Assembly: GCF_000246855.1 (NCBI RefSeq)
Contig: NC_016609.1
Location: 558,001-622,000 of the forward strand
Length of the DNA stretch: 64,000 nucleotides
Direction: 5' to 3'
From: Niastella koreensis GR20-10
Lineage (GTDB): Bacteria; Bacteroidota; Bacteroidia; Chitinophagales; Chitinophagaceae
The notes under the pieces are model-generated. The model worked only from the letters and a program-made list of their open reading frames with translations. It had not been told where the DNA came from and searched no databases. The position numbers were made by a program, and so were the translations under genes. Below, one piece after another: positions 27,914 to 36,007 of the stretch. Each line of letters begins with the position of its first letter. Within the stretch, counting starts at the first letter, position 1.

Positions 27914-29308
27914 ATGAAACAGATCTTTTACGCTTTTATTTTTACCTGTATTGCACAAACAATAATGGCGCAAACGCCACCGGCCACCTGGCAGGAGCAC
28001 TGGTTTGAACATAACCAGCTGCTTAACCTGAAATTTTACGACAACGATGTGGCCGTTTATTATGACAATGACGTCAGCAGTTCCGTAACCTGGCCTTATA
28101 CTTATATGGGCGATGTGTGGCGCTATGTAAAAAATCTATACGGCGGCTTTGGCACCGACCCGCATTTGTTTGCCGTTTATCACACCGGTAAATACAGTGG
28201 CGGTCATCCTTCTACGTATTTCGATGCCAGTCACGACAACCGCAATGTAATCGACGTTGGTCCTGGCCCCTGGACAAGCGGTGGTACCGGTAACGACCTG
28301 GATATCTCTACCCATGAAGTAGCGCATATTGTAGAAGGCGCCAGCAAAGGCATAAAAGGTTCGCCTGCTTTTTCGCTTTGGGGCGATAGTAAATGGGCGG
28401 AGATCTTTATCTATGATGTATACCTGGGTTTAGGTAAAACCAGTGAAGCAACCCGCTGGTATAACCTGATGCAAACTTCCACCGCTGATTTGCCAGTGGC
28501 AGGTACCCACTGGTTCCGCGATTGGTTCTATCCTATTTATCATAACTATGGAGGTTCACAGGTGTTGAACCGCTTCTTCACCTTACTGGCTCAGTATTTT
28601 CCCAAGAGCGGCAGCCAGTATTCGCGCGATATGAACTGGGGTGAGTTTGTACATTTCTGGAGCGGTGCAGCCGGTGTAAGCCTGAAGCCATTGGCTACAA
28701 CCGCTTTCGGCTGGACGTCTACTTTTGAAACGCAGTTCAACCAGGCACGGATTGATTTTCCTTTTGCTTATGGCACCGGTGTGGCGAGTGTGTATAAGCA
28801 TTGTAATTATGGCGGCTATGTAACCGCATTAGGTGTTGGTAATTATACCCTGAGCCAGCTGCAGAATATGGGTGTGCTGAATGATGATATCTCCTCGGTA
28901 AAAGTGAACAGCGGTTACCAGATCCAACTGTTCCAGGATGATAATTTCACCGGTACCTCCGTTACACTTACTGCCGACCAAAGCTGCCTGGTGGCAAACA
29001 ATTTCAATGACCTGGCCTCATCGCTTAAGGTAACTGCTGCCGGTGCCGCAGCAAGAGTAGTCACTGAGATCCCCACCGACAACCGGTTAAGCATTTATCC
29101 CAATCCTGTTACCAACGAGTTGCGGTTTACTACCTCGCAATCCATTACCGGTTCCACATTAAGGATCCTGGATGTGATGGGCAGGGAGGTTTTGCAAACC
29201 AGATTTATTACAAACAGTATCGACGTTTCAAAGTTGCCATCCGGTGTATATACGTTGGTAATCTCTGATAAAGAAAAACATTTCACAAGAAGATTTGTGA
29301 AAAGTTAA
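27914..29308 (+). CDS. Secreted basic-secretory-protein-type metallopeptidase with beta/gamma-crystallin and T9SS sorting domains
   Basis: A 464-aa protein. The signal peptide (about 20 residues) ends near IMAQ. The catalytic region resembles the basic secretory protein (plant BSP-like) peptidase family, with the zinc motif STHEVAHIVEGASKG at about residues 133-147 and downstream KWAEIFIYDVYLGLG. Residues about 290-375 are a beta/gamma-crystallin module (CNYGGYVTALGVGNYTLSQL, then VLNDDISSVKV). The last 75 residues are a T9SS type A sorting domain (SIYPNPVTNELRF, LPSGVYTLVI). The enzyme should be exported through the outer membrane and retained or released. The next gene carries the same two accessory modules. 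Confidence 0.88.
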   Translation: MKQIFYAFIFTCIAQTIMAQTPPATWQEHWFEHNQLLNLKFYDNDVAVYYDNDVSSSVTWPYTYMGDVWRYVKNLYGGFGTDPHLFAVYHTGKYSGGHPSTYFDASHDNRNVIDVGPGPWTSGGTGNDLDISTHEVAHIVEGASKGIKGSPAFSLWGDSKWAEIFIYDVYLGLGKTSEATRWYNLMQTSTADLPVAGTHWFRDWFYPIYHNYGGSQVLNRFFTLLAQYFPKSGSQYSRDMNWGEFVHFWSGAAGVSLKPLATTAFGWTSTFETQFNQARIDFPFAYGTGVASVYKHCNYGGYVTALGVGNYTLSQLQNMGVLNDDISSVKVNSGYQIQLFQDDNFTGTSVTLTADQSCLVANNFNDLASSLKVTAAGAAARVVTEIPTDNRLSIYPNPVTNELRFTTSQSITGSTLRILDVMGREVLQTRFITNSIDVSKLPSGVYTLVISDKEKHFTRRFVKS

Positions 29309-29317
29309 TCTGTTTTT

Positions 29318-29351
29318 AAGTTCCTGAGTTCGTAAAAGAACTCAGGAACTT
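29318..29351 (+). terminator. Perfect 14-bp hairpin
   Basis: Perfectly complementary 14-bp arms (29318-29331 and 29338-29351) around a 6-nt loop, 10 nt after the metallopeptidase stop. It has T residues before but none after, so it probably ends or processes the transcript between the two crystallin-domain genes. Confidence 0.65.
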
Positions 29352-29383
29352 AATAACTAACGAACTAAAAAACTTGCCTAATT

Positions 29384-30748
29384 ATGAAAAAGCTTATTTA
29401 TACCTGTTTGCTTATATGTATCATTCAAGCAACATTCGCAAACTCTGTTATATACGGCGGTGGACCGATTTATAAAAACCGCAGTTATTCCATCAGTGAA
29501 TTAAAAAACTCCGGGTTTACCTGTGTGGTGGTATGGACCATTCACATCGATGCCAGCGGCAACCTGAATTTCAATGCCGAGTTTCCGCTGGTGCAGAATG
29601 GATCATACATTGGCGCTTCTACCTATCCCAATTTTGCCAGCGATATTGCTTCGCTGAAAACGGGGACTACCAGCGTCAATCGCGTGGAGTTTTGTTTAGC
29701 GGCCTGGGGTTCCAGCACCTTTGCCAATATCAAGAACCTGATCGCTTCGCAAGGCACAGGTTCAACCAGCATTCTGTATAAGAATTTTCAGGCAATCAGA
29801 ACTGCCTTCCCTACAGTAGATGCCATTGGCTTTGACGATGAAACCACCTACGATGTAAGTTCGGCCACTGCATTTGCGGTGATGTTAGGAGGCCTGGGCT
29901 TTAAGGTGTCATTGGTGCCTTATACCTCCAGCACCTTTTGGACAGGTGTTGCTACCAATACCAATAACCAACGCCCGGGTACGGTTGACCGGGTTGACCT
30001 GCAATGTTATTCCGGCGGGGCAGGTAACAATCCCTGTAACTGGAATTTCGGCAGCGTTCCTGTGTATGCCGGGTTGTGGGATGCGGAAAAAACAACCAGC
30101 CAGGTGCAAAGCCAGTTAATAATCTGGAAGAACAGTTGCAATATCAAAGGCGGTTTTATCTGGTTGTACGATGACTTCGATAATACCAGCGGAACGGCGG
30201 CGTATGCAGCTGCCGTCAACAATGTTTTTAATGGAGGCAGCGGCACTTCGGTAGCCACATTTTATAAGGATTGTAATTATGCTGGTACGGCGGTAGGACT
30301 GGCCGCGGGCAGTTATACGCTCAGCAGCTTGCAATCGTTTGGCATTGTAAATGATGATATCTCTTCCCTGCAGGTGCAGAGTGGATATAAGGTCACCCTG
30401 TACTGGGACGATAATTATGCAGGCGCCACGCTGGTTAAAACCGCCAGCGACGCCTGTTTGGTGGATGATGGCTGGAACGATAAAGTTTCCTCCCTGGTGA
30501 TTGCCGTCAATGCCGCAGCAAGAATGGAAAGTACAATTACCAATCAGGCAGGCCAACAGGAGTTGAAATTATTTAATACAGCTAACCTGGCCGGTGTTCC
30601 TGTTCGTATATACGATATTACCGGCCGGCAGGTACTTCAGGTACGGCCGCAATCGAACCGGATCGATATTTCCAGGCTGTTGCCGGGGGTATACGTGCTG
30701 GAGTATGTGTTACAGGGGAAAAGAGTGACGCAGAAGTTTGTTAAGTAA
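29384..30748 (+). CDS. Secreted GH18-like protein with beta/gamma-crystallin and T9SS sorting domains
   Basis: A 454-aa protein with a signal peptide ending near TFAN. The N-terminal 280 residues look like a GH18-type TIM barrel: an FCLAAWGS strand, then TVDAIGFDDETTYD, reminiscent of the chitinase DxxDxDxE motif but with Gly replacing the second Asp while Asp and Glu remain, and finally GGFIWLYDDF. A beta/gamma-crystallin module follows (CNYAGTAVGLAAGSYTLSSL, IVNDDISSLQV) and then a T9SS tail (LLPGVYVLEYVLQGKRVTQK). A role in chitin or glycan binding or cleavage is inference. The substituted motif means activity should not be assumed. Confidence 0.75.
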   Translation: MKKLIYTCLLICIIQATFANSVIYGGGPIYKNRSYSISELKNSGFTCVVVWTIHIDASGNLNFNAEFPLVQNGSYIGASTYPNFASDIASLKTGTTSVNRVEFCLAAWGSSTFANIKNLIASQGTGSTSILYKNFQAIRTAFPTVDAIGFDDETTYDVSSATAFAVMLGGLGFKVSLVPYTSSTFWTGVATNTNNQRPGTVDRVDLQCYSGGAGNNPCNWNFGSVPVYAGLWDAEKTTSQVQSQLIIWKNSCNIKGGFIWLYDDFDNTSGTAAYAAAVNNVFNGGSGTSVATFYKDCNYAGTAVGLAAGSYTLSSLQSFGIVNDDISSLQVQSGYKVTLYWDDNYAGATLVKTASDACLVDDGWNDKVSSLVIAVNAAARMESTITNQAGQQELKLFNTANLAGVPVRIYDITGRQVLQVRPQSNRIDISRLLPGVYVLEYVLQGKRVTQKFVK

Positions 30749-30758
30749 AGCTTAGTTA

Positions 30759-30804
30759 AAGAGTTGACAGGTTAACGTGTTAACACGTTAACCCGTCAAC
30801 TCTT
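30759..30804. terminator. 46-bp near-perfect palindrome
   Basis: A palindrome centred at 30781/30782 with a single mispaired position (30769 and 30794), starting 11 nt after the GH18-like gene. It contains two GTTAAC sites. It probably forms a bidirectional terminator-like hairpin or cruciform. The GTTGAC words match those in other intergenic spacers of this window (12276, 20698, 35818). Confidence 0.6.
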
Positions 30805-30880
30805 ATGTATTTTATCCACTAATACCGTTTTTTTTCTATCTTGTTTACCTAATATTAGGGGGATATCATACATTACAACC

Positions 30881-31954
30881 ATGGCGCCAATATCAAAAGG
30901 AAAATTCAACAACCGGCAGTGGCTTTTAATCCTGATCCTGTTTGCGATGATGTCGGTTATTTCGTTCTACATTTTTCAGCATGCTTTTGCGTACCGGTAT
31001 GTGCAGGTAGATGTATTGGTAGCCGCCACCAGCCTTACACTTTTCTTCTTTTTTATTCTGATGGTGACCATGCAGGGCTTCAAGGCGGTGGATATTTACG
31101 AAGAGCAGCTTGTTGTTAAATGGCGTTTTGCCTCCCGCATAGTTGATAAGTCTGAGATCAAGGCCTATGGGATCACTACGCGCAAACAGATCAATTATAT
31201 TATTATAAAAACAACGGGCGAGGATGTGGTGCTGCCCGAACTTCTGCTCAATAACTTCGATGACCTCATCCATCAGCTCCAGCTCTGGCGAATAAAACAA
31301 AAGTTTGAATTACCCATTACCCGCGATGCCCGCTTTGAGAACCGGGGCACCGGGGTGATCCTGATGATCGTGGGTTCATTCCTGTTTGGTTTTACCATCA
31401 AGTCGGTGATCTCGCCTGAATTTTCAGTAGATGGCAGCAAACTCATAACCTTAAGCGGGCAGCTCAGTATGCCGCCTGAGATCAAAATGCCTTCCAAAGG
31501 AAATGCATCGGGATCTATTCAATTGTATCTGGTCGAATACCCGGGCATCAACTTTAATATCGATGGCGTGGGGTTCAATTCTGTCAACGTTAAACAATTA
31601 CAGGCTGCCGCCAGGGGCACGCCGGTGGAGCTGTCTGTGCTGAAACATGAATACGCCGTAAAGATCACGAAAACCGAAGCCCCGGGTTATTTTGAAACGC
31701 ATTACCAGTGGGCAACCATCTATACCTATAGTCTTACTGTAAACGGCGAATCCTTATTATCTGTAGATAGCTATAATGAAAGCAAACACTCGCTGGATAA
31801 CAGCAACAAAAAATGGAGTGTGCTGATAGCCATCATTGCCCTTTCCATGTTTACGTATGGTTTTATTTTATACCGCCAGCGGCATAAAGTACCTTTAACT
31901 TCAGCCAATACACAACCGCCTGCAAAAGTTAATGCAGAGAAGGTAAAAGGATAA
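30881..31954 (+). CDS. Membrane protein of unknown function with PH-like cytoplasmic region
   Basis: A 357-aa protein with two N-terminal transmembrane helices (WLLILILFAMMSVISFYIF, then LTLFFFFILMVTMQ). A PH-like cytoplasmic stretch around residues 65-140 (VDIYEEQLVVKWRFASRIVD, TTGEDVVLPELLLNNFDDL) is followed by a third helix (VILMIVGSFLFGFTIKSVI), an extracytoplasmic domain of about 120 aa, and a final helix (VLIAIIALSMFTYGFILY). I cannot name the family. It stands alone on the + strand and converges on the flavoprotein gene with 4 nt between the stops. Confidence 0.65.
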   Translation: MAPISKGKFNNRQWLLILILFAMMSVISFYIFQHAFAYRYVQVDVLVAATSLTLFFFFILMVTMQGFKAVDIYEEQLVVKWRFASRIVDKSEIKAYGITTRKQINYIIIKTTGEDVVLPELLLNNFDDLIHQLQLWRIKQKFELPITRDARFENRGTGVILMIVGSFLFGFTIKSVISPEFSVDGSKLITLSGQLSMPPEIKMPSKGNASGSIQLYLVEYPGINFNIDGVGFNSVNVKQLQAAARGTPVELSVLKHEYAVKITKTEAPGYFETHYQWATIYTYSLTVNGESLLSVDSYNESKHSLDNSNKKWSVLIAIIALSMFTYGFILYRQRHKVPLTSANTQPPAKVNAEKVKG

Positions 31955-31958
31955 AAAG

Positions 31959-32591
31959 CTAAGCCGGCATTAAATGCTTCGGCAAAGGTATATCAAGGCT
32001 TAGTTCGTCCGGAACAGGATCGCGGCGGCTTGTTTCAATAGGAATAATGCCCGACCAGATAGGCAGGGGTTTGTCTTCCTCCTCATCATTTGGCATCCCG
32101 CTGCGGATTTTTGCAGAAGCTTCATCTATGTCGAACGACAAAACCGTTGTTTTACGCACCTCGTTTTCCTTCATCGGCCGCAGGTAGTCCCAGCTATTGG
32201 GTACTATTTTATTGGTAAGCCATTCCAGCACGTTCCATTTAGTGGCGGGGTCTTCGATTTTTTCGCCCTGTGAAAAAAGCACCACCGAGCGGTAATTCAC
32301 CGAGTGAGAGAATGCCGATTTGGCCACCACAAGGGCATCCAACAACGTTACTGAAATACAAACGGGGATCCCTTTTTCCAGTTCCCAGATAAAATGACTG
32401 CCTACAGACCCATGGATGTACAATTTATTTTCGCGGCGTACAAAAGCGGTGGGAATAGAAAATGGTTTGTTTTCAAATACGTAACTGATTGTGCAGAAGA
32501 GCGCTTCGTCAAAAATGGAATAGATCAATTCTTTGTCATAATGCGCCCGTTTAGCACCTCTGCTGGGAATCAAATGTGACTGTGGAGCCAT
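31959..32591 (-). CDS. Pyridoxamine 5'-phosphate oxidase-like FMN protein (NimA-type)
   Basis: A 210-aa split-barrel flavoprotein of the Pyridox_ox_2 type. Features are AKRAHYDKELIYSIFDEALF at the start, PFSIPTAFVRRENKLYIHGS (the FMN-binding strand-turn-strand), GIPVCISVTLLDALVVAKS and the conserved SVNYRSVVLFSQGEKIED. Members bind FMN or haem and some reduce nitroimidazoles; the true substrate here is unknown. It is divergent from a MocR-type regulator whose start is 86 nt away, so it is the likely target of that regulator. Confidence 0.85.
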   Translation of the reverse strand: MAPQSHLIPSRGAKRAHYDKELIYSIFDEALFCTISYVFENKPFSIPTAFVRRENKLYIHGSVGSHFIWELEKGIPVCISVTLLDALVVAKSAFSHSVNYRSVVLFSQGEKIEDPATKWNVLEWLTNKIVPNSWDYLRPMKENEVRKTTVLSFDIDEASAKIRSGMPNDEEEDKPLPIWSGIIPIETSRRDPVPDELSLDIPLPKHLMPA

Positions 32592-32597
32592 GCGTGG

Positions 32598-32625
32598 TTG
32601 AATTTTTTACAAAATTGTACCTTTA
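32598..32625 (+). promoter_or_regulatory. Candidate Bacteroidota-type promoter for the MocR gene
   Basis: A TTG at 32598-32600, a 17-nt spacer and TACCTTTA at 32618-32625 resemble the -33/-7 (TAnnTTTG) promoter of Bacteroidota primary sigma factor. The last base deviates. It lies about 50 nt before the ATG at 32677 in the shared divergent region. Confidence 0.3.
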
Positions 32626-32676
32626 TTGGATGGGTGTAATCATCCGGTTTATTTAAAGTCAGTAGTCCACTTTACT

Positions 32677-34149
32677 ATGCAGGCACTTTCAACCCTTATT
32701 TCGATCGAAAAAGACAGTTTGCAACCTGTGTACCTGCAGATTGCCAACCAGCTCATGGTTTTTATAAAAGACGGTAATCTGCAAGCCAGCCACCGCCTGC
32801 CCAGCACCCGGCAAATGGCCGAATGGTTACAGGTGCACCGGAAAACGGTGATCCAGGCCTATGATGAATTGCTGGCGCAGGGCTGGCTCGAAAGCCGGAC
32901 CGGAAGTGGCACCTATGTAGCCAAACATTTACCGGAAATACATCCACGGAGTTTACTGAACGGTTCTGCCAAAAGCTTTAACCCCGCGCAAACAGCGGGC
33001 TTTGAATTTGAAGCCACCCCGCATCTTGACCGGCCGGCCATTTGGTCGAAGCATAAATACCACCTGGATGATGGTTTTCCCGATTCGCGCCTGGCGCCGC
33101 TGGAAGAACTGGCGCGGGCATACAGAACGCAGTTGCTTACCGGCAATCCTTATGAGCGTTTAGGGTATGGCGATACCCTGGGGGCTTTGTGGTTGCGGAA
33201 GGTGCTGTCGGATTATTTAAATGATACCCGCGGTTTAAAGGTGACGCCCGAAAACATCCTGATTACCCGGGGCACGGTGATGGGGTTGTATTTGTGCTGC
33301 ACCGCTTTTTTGAATCCGGGCGATAATGTAGTAGTAGGAGAGTTGAACTACAATGGCGCCAATATGAATTTTTTACAACGGGGCGCCAACCTGTTAAAGA
33401 TCCCGGTTGATGAAAATGGGATTGTGGTGGATGAGCTGGCAGCTATTTGCCGCAGGCAAAAAGTGCGCATGGTATATGTTACCTCGCATCATTTTTACCC
33501 CACTACTACGGCCTTACGCGCCGACCGGCGTATTGAACTGCTTCGCCTGGCAGAACAATATGGCTTTATTATTTTTGAAGATGATTATGATTACGATTTT
33601 CATTATTTGAGCAAACCGCTGCTGCCATTGGCCAGCGCCGATAAGGCCGGGATGGTGATCTATTGCGGTTCTTTCACCAAAACAATTTCCCCCGCATTCC
33701 GGGTGGGGTATGTGGTAGCTTCAGAAAATGTGATCTGTCACCTGGCCAAATTGCGGCGCATTGTTGACCGGCAGGGTGATATCCTGCTGGAAAATGCTAT
33801 TGCCGAATTATTACAGAACGGTATTATCCAACGCTACCTGCGTAAATCGGTGCGTACTTACCGGCAGCGGCGCGATGTGTTTTGTGAATTGCTAAAGACG
33901 CACCTGAGTGACTATGTGCAATTTCAGGTGCCCGTGGGTGGTATGGCCGTGTGGACCCATTTCGATCCGGCTATTAATTTAAACGTGCTTACCCGGAAGG
34001 CCCTGCAACACGAGCTTTATTTTTCTGCCGGGTTTGCTACCGGTGGTACAATACCCAAGTTGAATGCCACCCGGCTGGGTTTTGCTTCTTCCACCCAGGA
34101 AGAACTGACCTGCTGTGTGGAGATTTTGCGGAAAGTGTTAAAGGCTTAA
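32677..34149 (+). CDS. MocR/PdxR-type GntR-HTH aminotransferase-like regulator
   Basis: I choose ATG 32677 (MQALSTLISIEKDSLQPVYL), giving 490 aa; an upstream start at 32626 would add unconserved residues. The N-terminal winged helix is of GntR type (LPSTRQMAEWLQVHRKTVIQ at about residues 39-58). A fold-type I aminotransferase domain follows, with GYGDTLGALWLRK, the FEDDYDYDFHY strand and the PLP lysine in GSFTKTISPAFRVGY. MocR proteins sense PLP or amino compounds. Divergent orientation with a PNPOx-like flavoprotein suggests regulation of that gene and possibly of itself. Confidence 0.9.
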   Translation: MQALSTLISIEKDSLQPVYLQIANQLMVFIKDGNLQASHRLPSTRQMAEWLQVHRKTVIQAYDELLAQGWLESRTGSGTYVAKHLPEIHPRSLLNGSAKSFNPAQTAGFEFEATPHLDRPAIWSKHKYHLDDGFPDSRLAPLEELARAYRTQLLTGNPYERLGYGDTLGALWLRKVLSDYLNDTRGLKVTPENILITRGTVMGLYLCCTAFLNPGDNVVVGELNYNGANMNFLQRGANLLKIPVDENGIVVDELAAICRRQKVRMVYVTSHHFYPTTTALRADRRIELLRLAEQYGFIIFEDDYDYDFHYLSKPLLPLASADKAGMVIYCGSFTKTISPAFRVGYVVASENVICHLAKLRRIVDRQGDILLENAIAELLQNGIIQRYLRKSVRTYRQRRDVFCELLKTHLSDYVQFQVPVGGMAVWTHFDPAINLNVLTRKALQHELYFSAGFATGGTIPKLNATRLGFASSTQEELTCCVEILRKVLKA

Positions 34150-34586
34150 GGCTTAACGCTGAACCCTGAACCCTTATTTCTGAATGCACCCCATATTTTT
34201 ACATTCCGCGTTTTGGATTTTGCCTTCCGCGTTCTGCGTATTGCGTTCCGCGTATGTAAAAAACAGCTTCCTGTTGCGCCTCATAATATTATTTCAGAAT
34301 AATAAATCCAACCGTTCCCTTTTTACGTACCTCCTGCTATTGACCTGTGCAGCAAATACAACTGAGTATTTGGTGCATCAGATCTGTTTTTCATTGACCT
34401 GACGCAATTCGATTTTAAGTGAGTTAAATAAACGAATAAATAAAAGCATTTAAAAATGTCATTTTTTGACATATGCTAATACGCGTATTTTGTTAGTCTG
34501 AATACTATTAAATTAATTTGTATATACCATTAATTAATTGCGGTGCACTACCCAATTACCTTAGTGAGGTTTACTTAAATATTGCT
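34150..34586. other. Gene-free interval
   Basis: Contains AT-rich sequence and a low-complexity run with repeated TTCCGCG/TTCTGCG words (34205-34255). A 72-codon frame here translates that repeat and is not convincing. The promoter of the receiver gene must lie in the A/T-rich end, about 34430-34560. Confidence 0.45.
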
Positions 34587-34970
34587 ATGGACAATGCTCA
34601 ATCAGTTACAATTGCTATTGTAGATGATCATATGATGTTACGCCAGGCCATAAACCTGCGGCTGAGTTTACTGGGATATAAGGTTGTATTGGAGGCGGAA
34701 AACGGGAAAGACTTTCTTGACAGACTACCGGAAATGAATGCAGATCCGGATATCTGTTTGCTGGATATCAATATGCCTATTATGGATGGTTTTGAAACCG
34801 CTGTGGAACTGAAAAAGCGTTGGCCTTACATAAAGATCATTTTCTTTACCATGCACAATAGTAAAGCTTATATCGTGAAAGCCTATCAGATAGGGGTGCA
34901 TGGATTTCTTTCAAAAGATGCTTCCACCGAAGAAATAAAGCAGGCGTTAACCGATGTAATGAAAAATTAG
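34587..34970 (+). CDS. Stand-alone response-regulator receiver protein
   Basis: From ATG 34587, 127 aa make a single CheY-like receiver domain. The acidic pair is in IAIVDDHMML, the phosphoacceptor Asp in CLLDINMPIMDG, the Thr in IIFFTMHNS and the Lys in GFLSKDAS. The sequence resembles the receiver half of NarL/LuxR-type regulators, but the protein stops where the linker to a DNA-binding domain would begin. It may work as a phosphate sink or protein-interaction switch, or be a truncated regulator. An upstream in-frame start at 34518 is less likely. The next gene is convergent. Confidence 0.88.
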   Translation: MDNAQSVTIAIVDDHMMLRQAINLRLSLLGYKVVLEAENGKDFLDRLPEMNADPDICLLDINMPIMDGFETAVELKKRWPYIKIIFFTMHNSKAYIVKAYQIGVHGFLSKDASTEEIKQALTDVMKN

Positions 34971-34976
34971 CGTAAC

Positions 34977-35729
34977 CTATCTTTTTAAAAAGATAAAGAT
35001 GGCGCCAATGAGGGTGAGCACGATCACTACCTGGCGATACAGATCGTCTTTTATGCCGGCTACCAGTTTTATGCCGCACCAGAAGCCCAGGATCAAAAAG
35101 GGCACCAGCGCCAGATCGGTCAGTAACGACGAGCTGGTAATATTGTTCCAGTAAAAGACCTGGAAGGGCAGTTTGAACCAGTTAATGATTAGAAAGATCC
35201 AGGCTCCGGTTCCAATAAAATCGTTCTTGGGCAAACGCATGGCCAGAAAATAGATATTCGAAAAAGCGCCCGCCAGGTTGCCCAGCATGGTGGTGAATCC
35301 CGATACCAGACCCATACCGGATACAAATAATTTGTTGTTGGGCATCACCGTCGTCTTCCGGAATTCGATCACCAGCATAATTATTACAGTAAGCACAATG
35401 ATGGTGGCCATCACTTTTCTGAAAATAGCCTCGTTCAGGTCTTTCCCTACAAATACCCCCACCAGGATACCAATCACCATCCAGGGCATTAGCCTTCTCA
35501 CATGCGACCATTGCGCATGCCGGTGATAATACTTTACGGCCATCACATCTGCCACACATAATAAGGGTAATACAATCCCTGTAGATGCCTTTCCCCCGAA
35601 CACAATGGTCATAATAGTAACATTCAACATGTCGATGCCTTTGAGCCCTGCCTTGGAAAGCCCAATTATAAAGGCCGACAAGGCTATCAGGATTAAACTG
35701 GTGGTTGAGTACGCTGCAAATATTCCCAT
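34977..35729 (-). CDS. TauE/SafE-family membrane transporter
   Basis: A 250-aa integral membrane protein with about eight hydrophobic helices and the TauE/SafE pattern of two homologous halves: LSAFIIGLSKAGLKGIDMLN near the N-terminus and MGLVSGFTTMLGNLAGAFSN in the middle. Family members export sulfite, sulfoacetate or similar organosulfur anions; the substrate here cannot be read from sequence. It ends 7 nt from the convergent receiver gene. Confidence 0.88.
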   Translation of the reverse strand: MGIFAAYSTTSLILIALSAFIIGLSKAGLKGIDMLNVTIMTIVFGGKASTGIVLPLLCVADVMAVKYYHRHAQWSHVRRLMPWMVIGILVGVFVGKDLNEAIFRKVMATIIVLTVIIMLVIEFRKTTVMPNNKLFVSGMGLVSGFTTMLGNLAGAFSNIYFLAMRLPKNDFIGTGAWIFLIINWFKLPFQVFYWNNITSSSLLTDLALVPFLILGFWCGIKLVAGIKDDLYRQVVIVLTLIGAIFIFLKR

Positions 35730-36007
35730 GTGTGAATGGTATAAGTATAAGAAAACTCAAATATAACAATAGCGCCCCTTTTTGAAGAAGGCTTAATAAT
35801 ATTAAGTAGGAAGTTGATAAAGTTGACGGGGTTGATAGCGTTGATAAAGGGCGGAAGATGAAAAGTAAGAGGGACGAAAACAGTGAGGAATATTAACTCG
35901 TCGCAAGTCCTTTCACGTTTGCCGTTTCACGTTTGCCGAAAAAATAAAGGAGAGTCTCTTGTTAGAGGCTCTCCCTTTCTGAGAATGGTTACCGTAGTTA
36001 TAGCCAG
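35730..36007. other. Intergenic spacer with GTTGA-type and CACGTTTGCCG repeats
   Basis: No gene. It holds several GTTGAYA/GTTGAC words (35812-35845), a tandem duplication TTTCACGTTTGCCG (near 35911-35938) and the terminator at 35949-35974. Confidence 0.5.
35949..35974 (-). terminator. Rho-independent-like terminator of the Ycf48-like gene
   Basis: Eleven-bp arms (35949-35959 and 35964-35974, one G/T wobble) with a 4-nt loop. Read on the - strand the hairpin is followed by TTTATTTTTT, and it lies 34 nt past the stop of the - strand T9SS gene. Confidence 0.8.

Noticed and set aside
34184-34402. A 72-codon frame downstream of the MocR gene
   Set aside because: The N-terminal half translates TTCCGCG-type low-complexity DNA.
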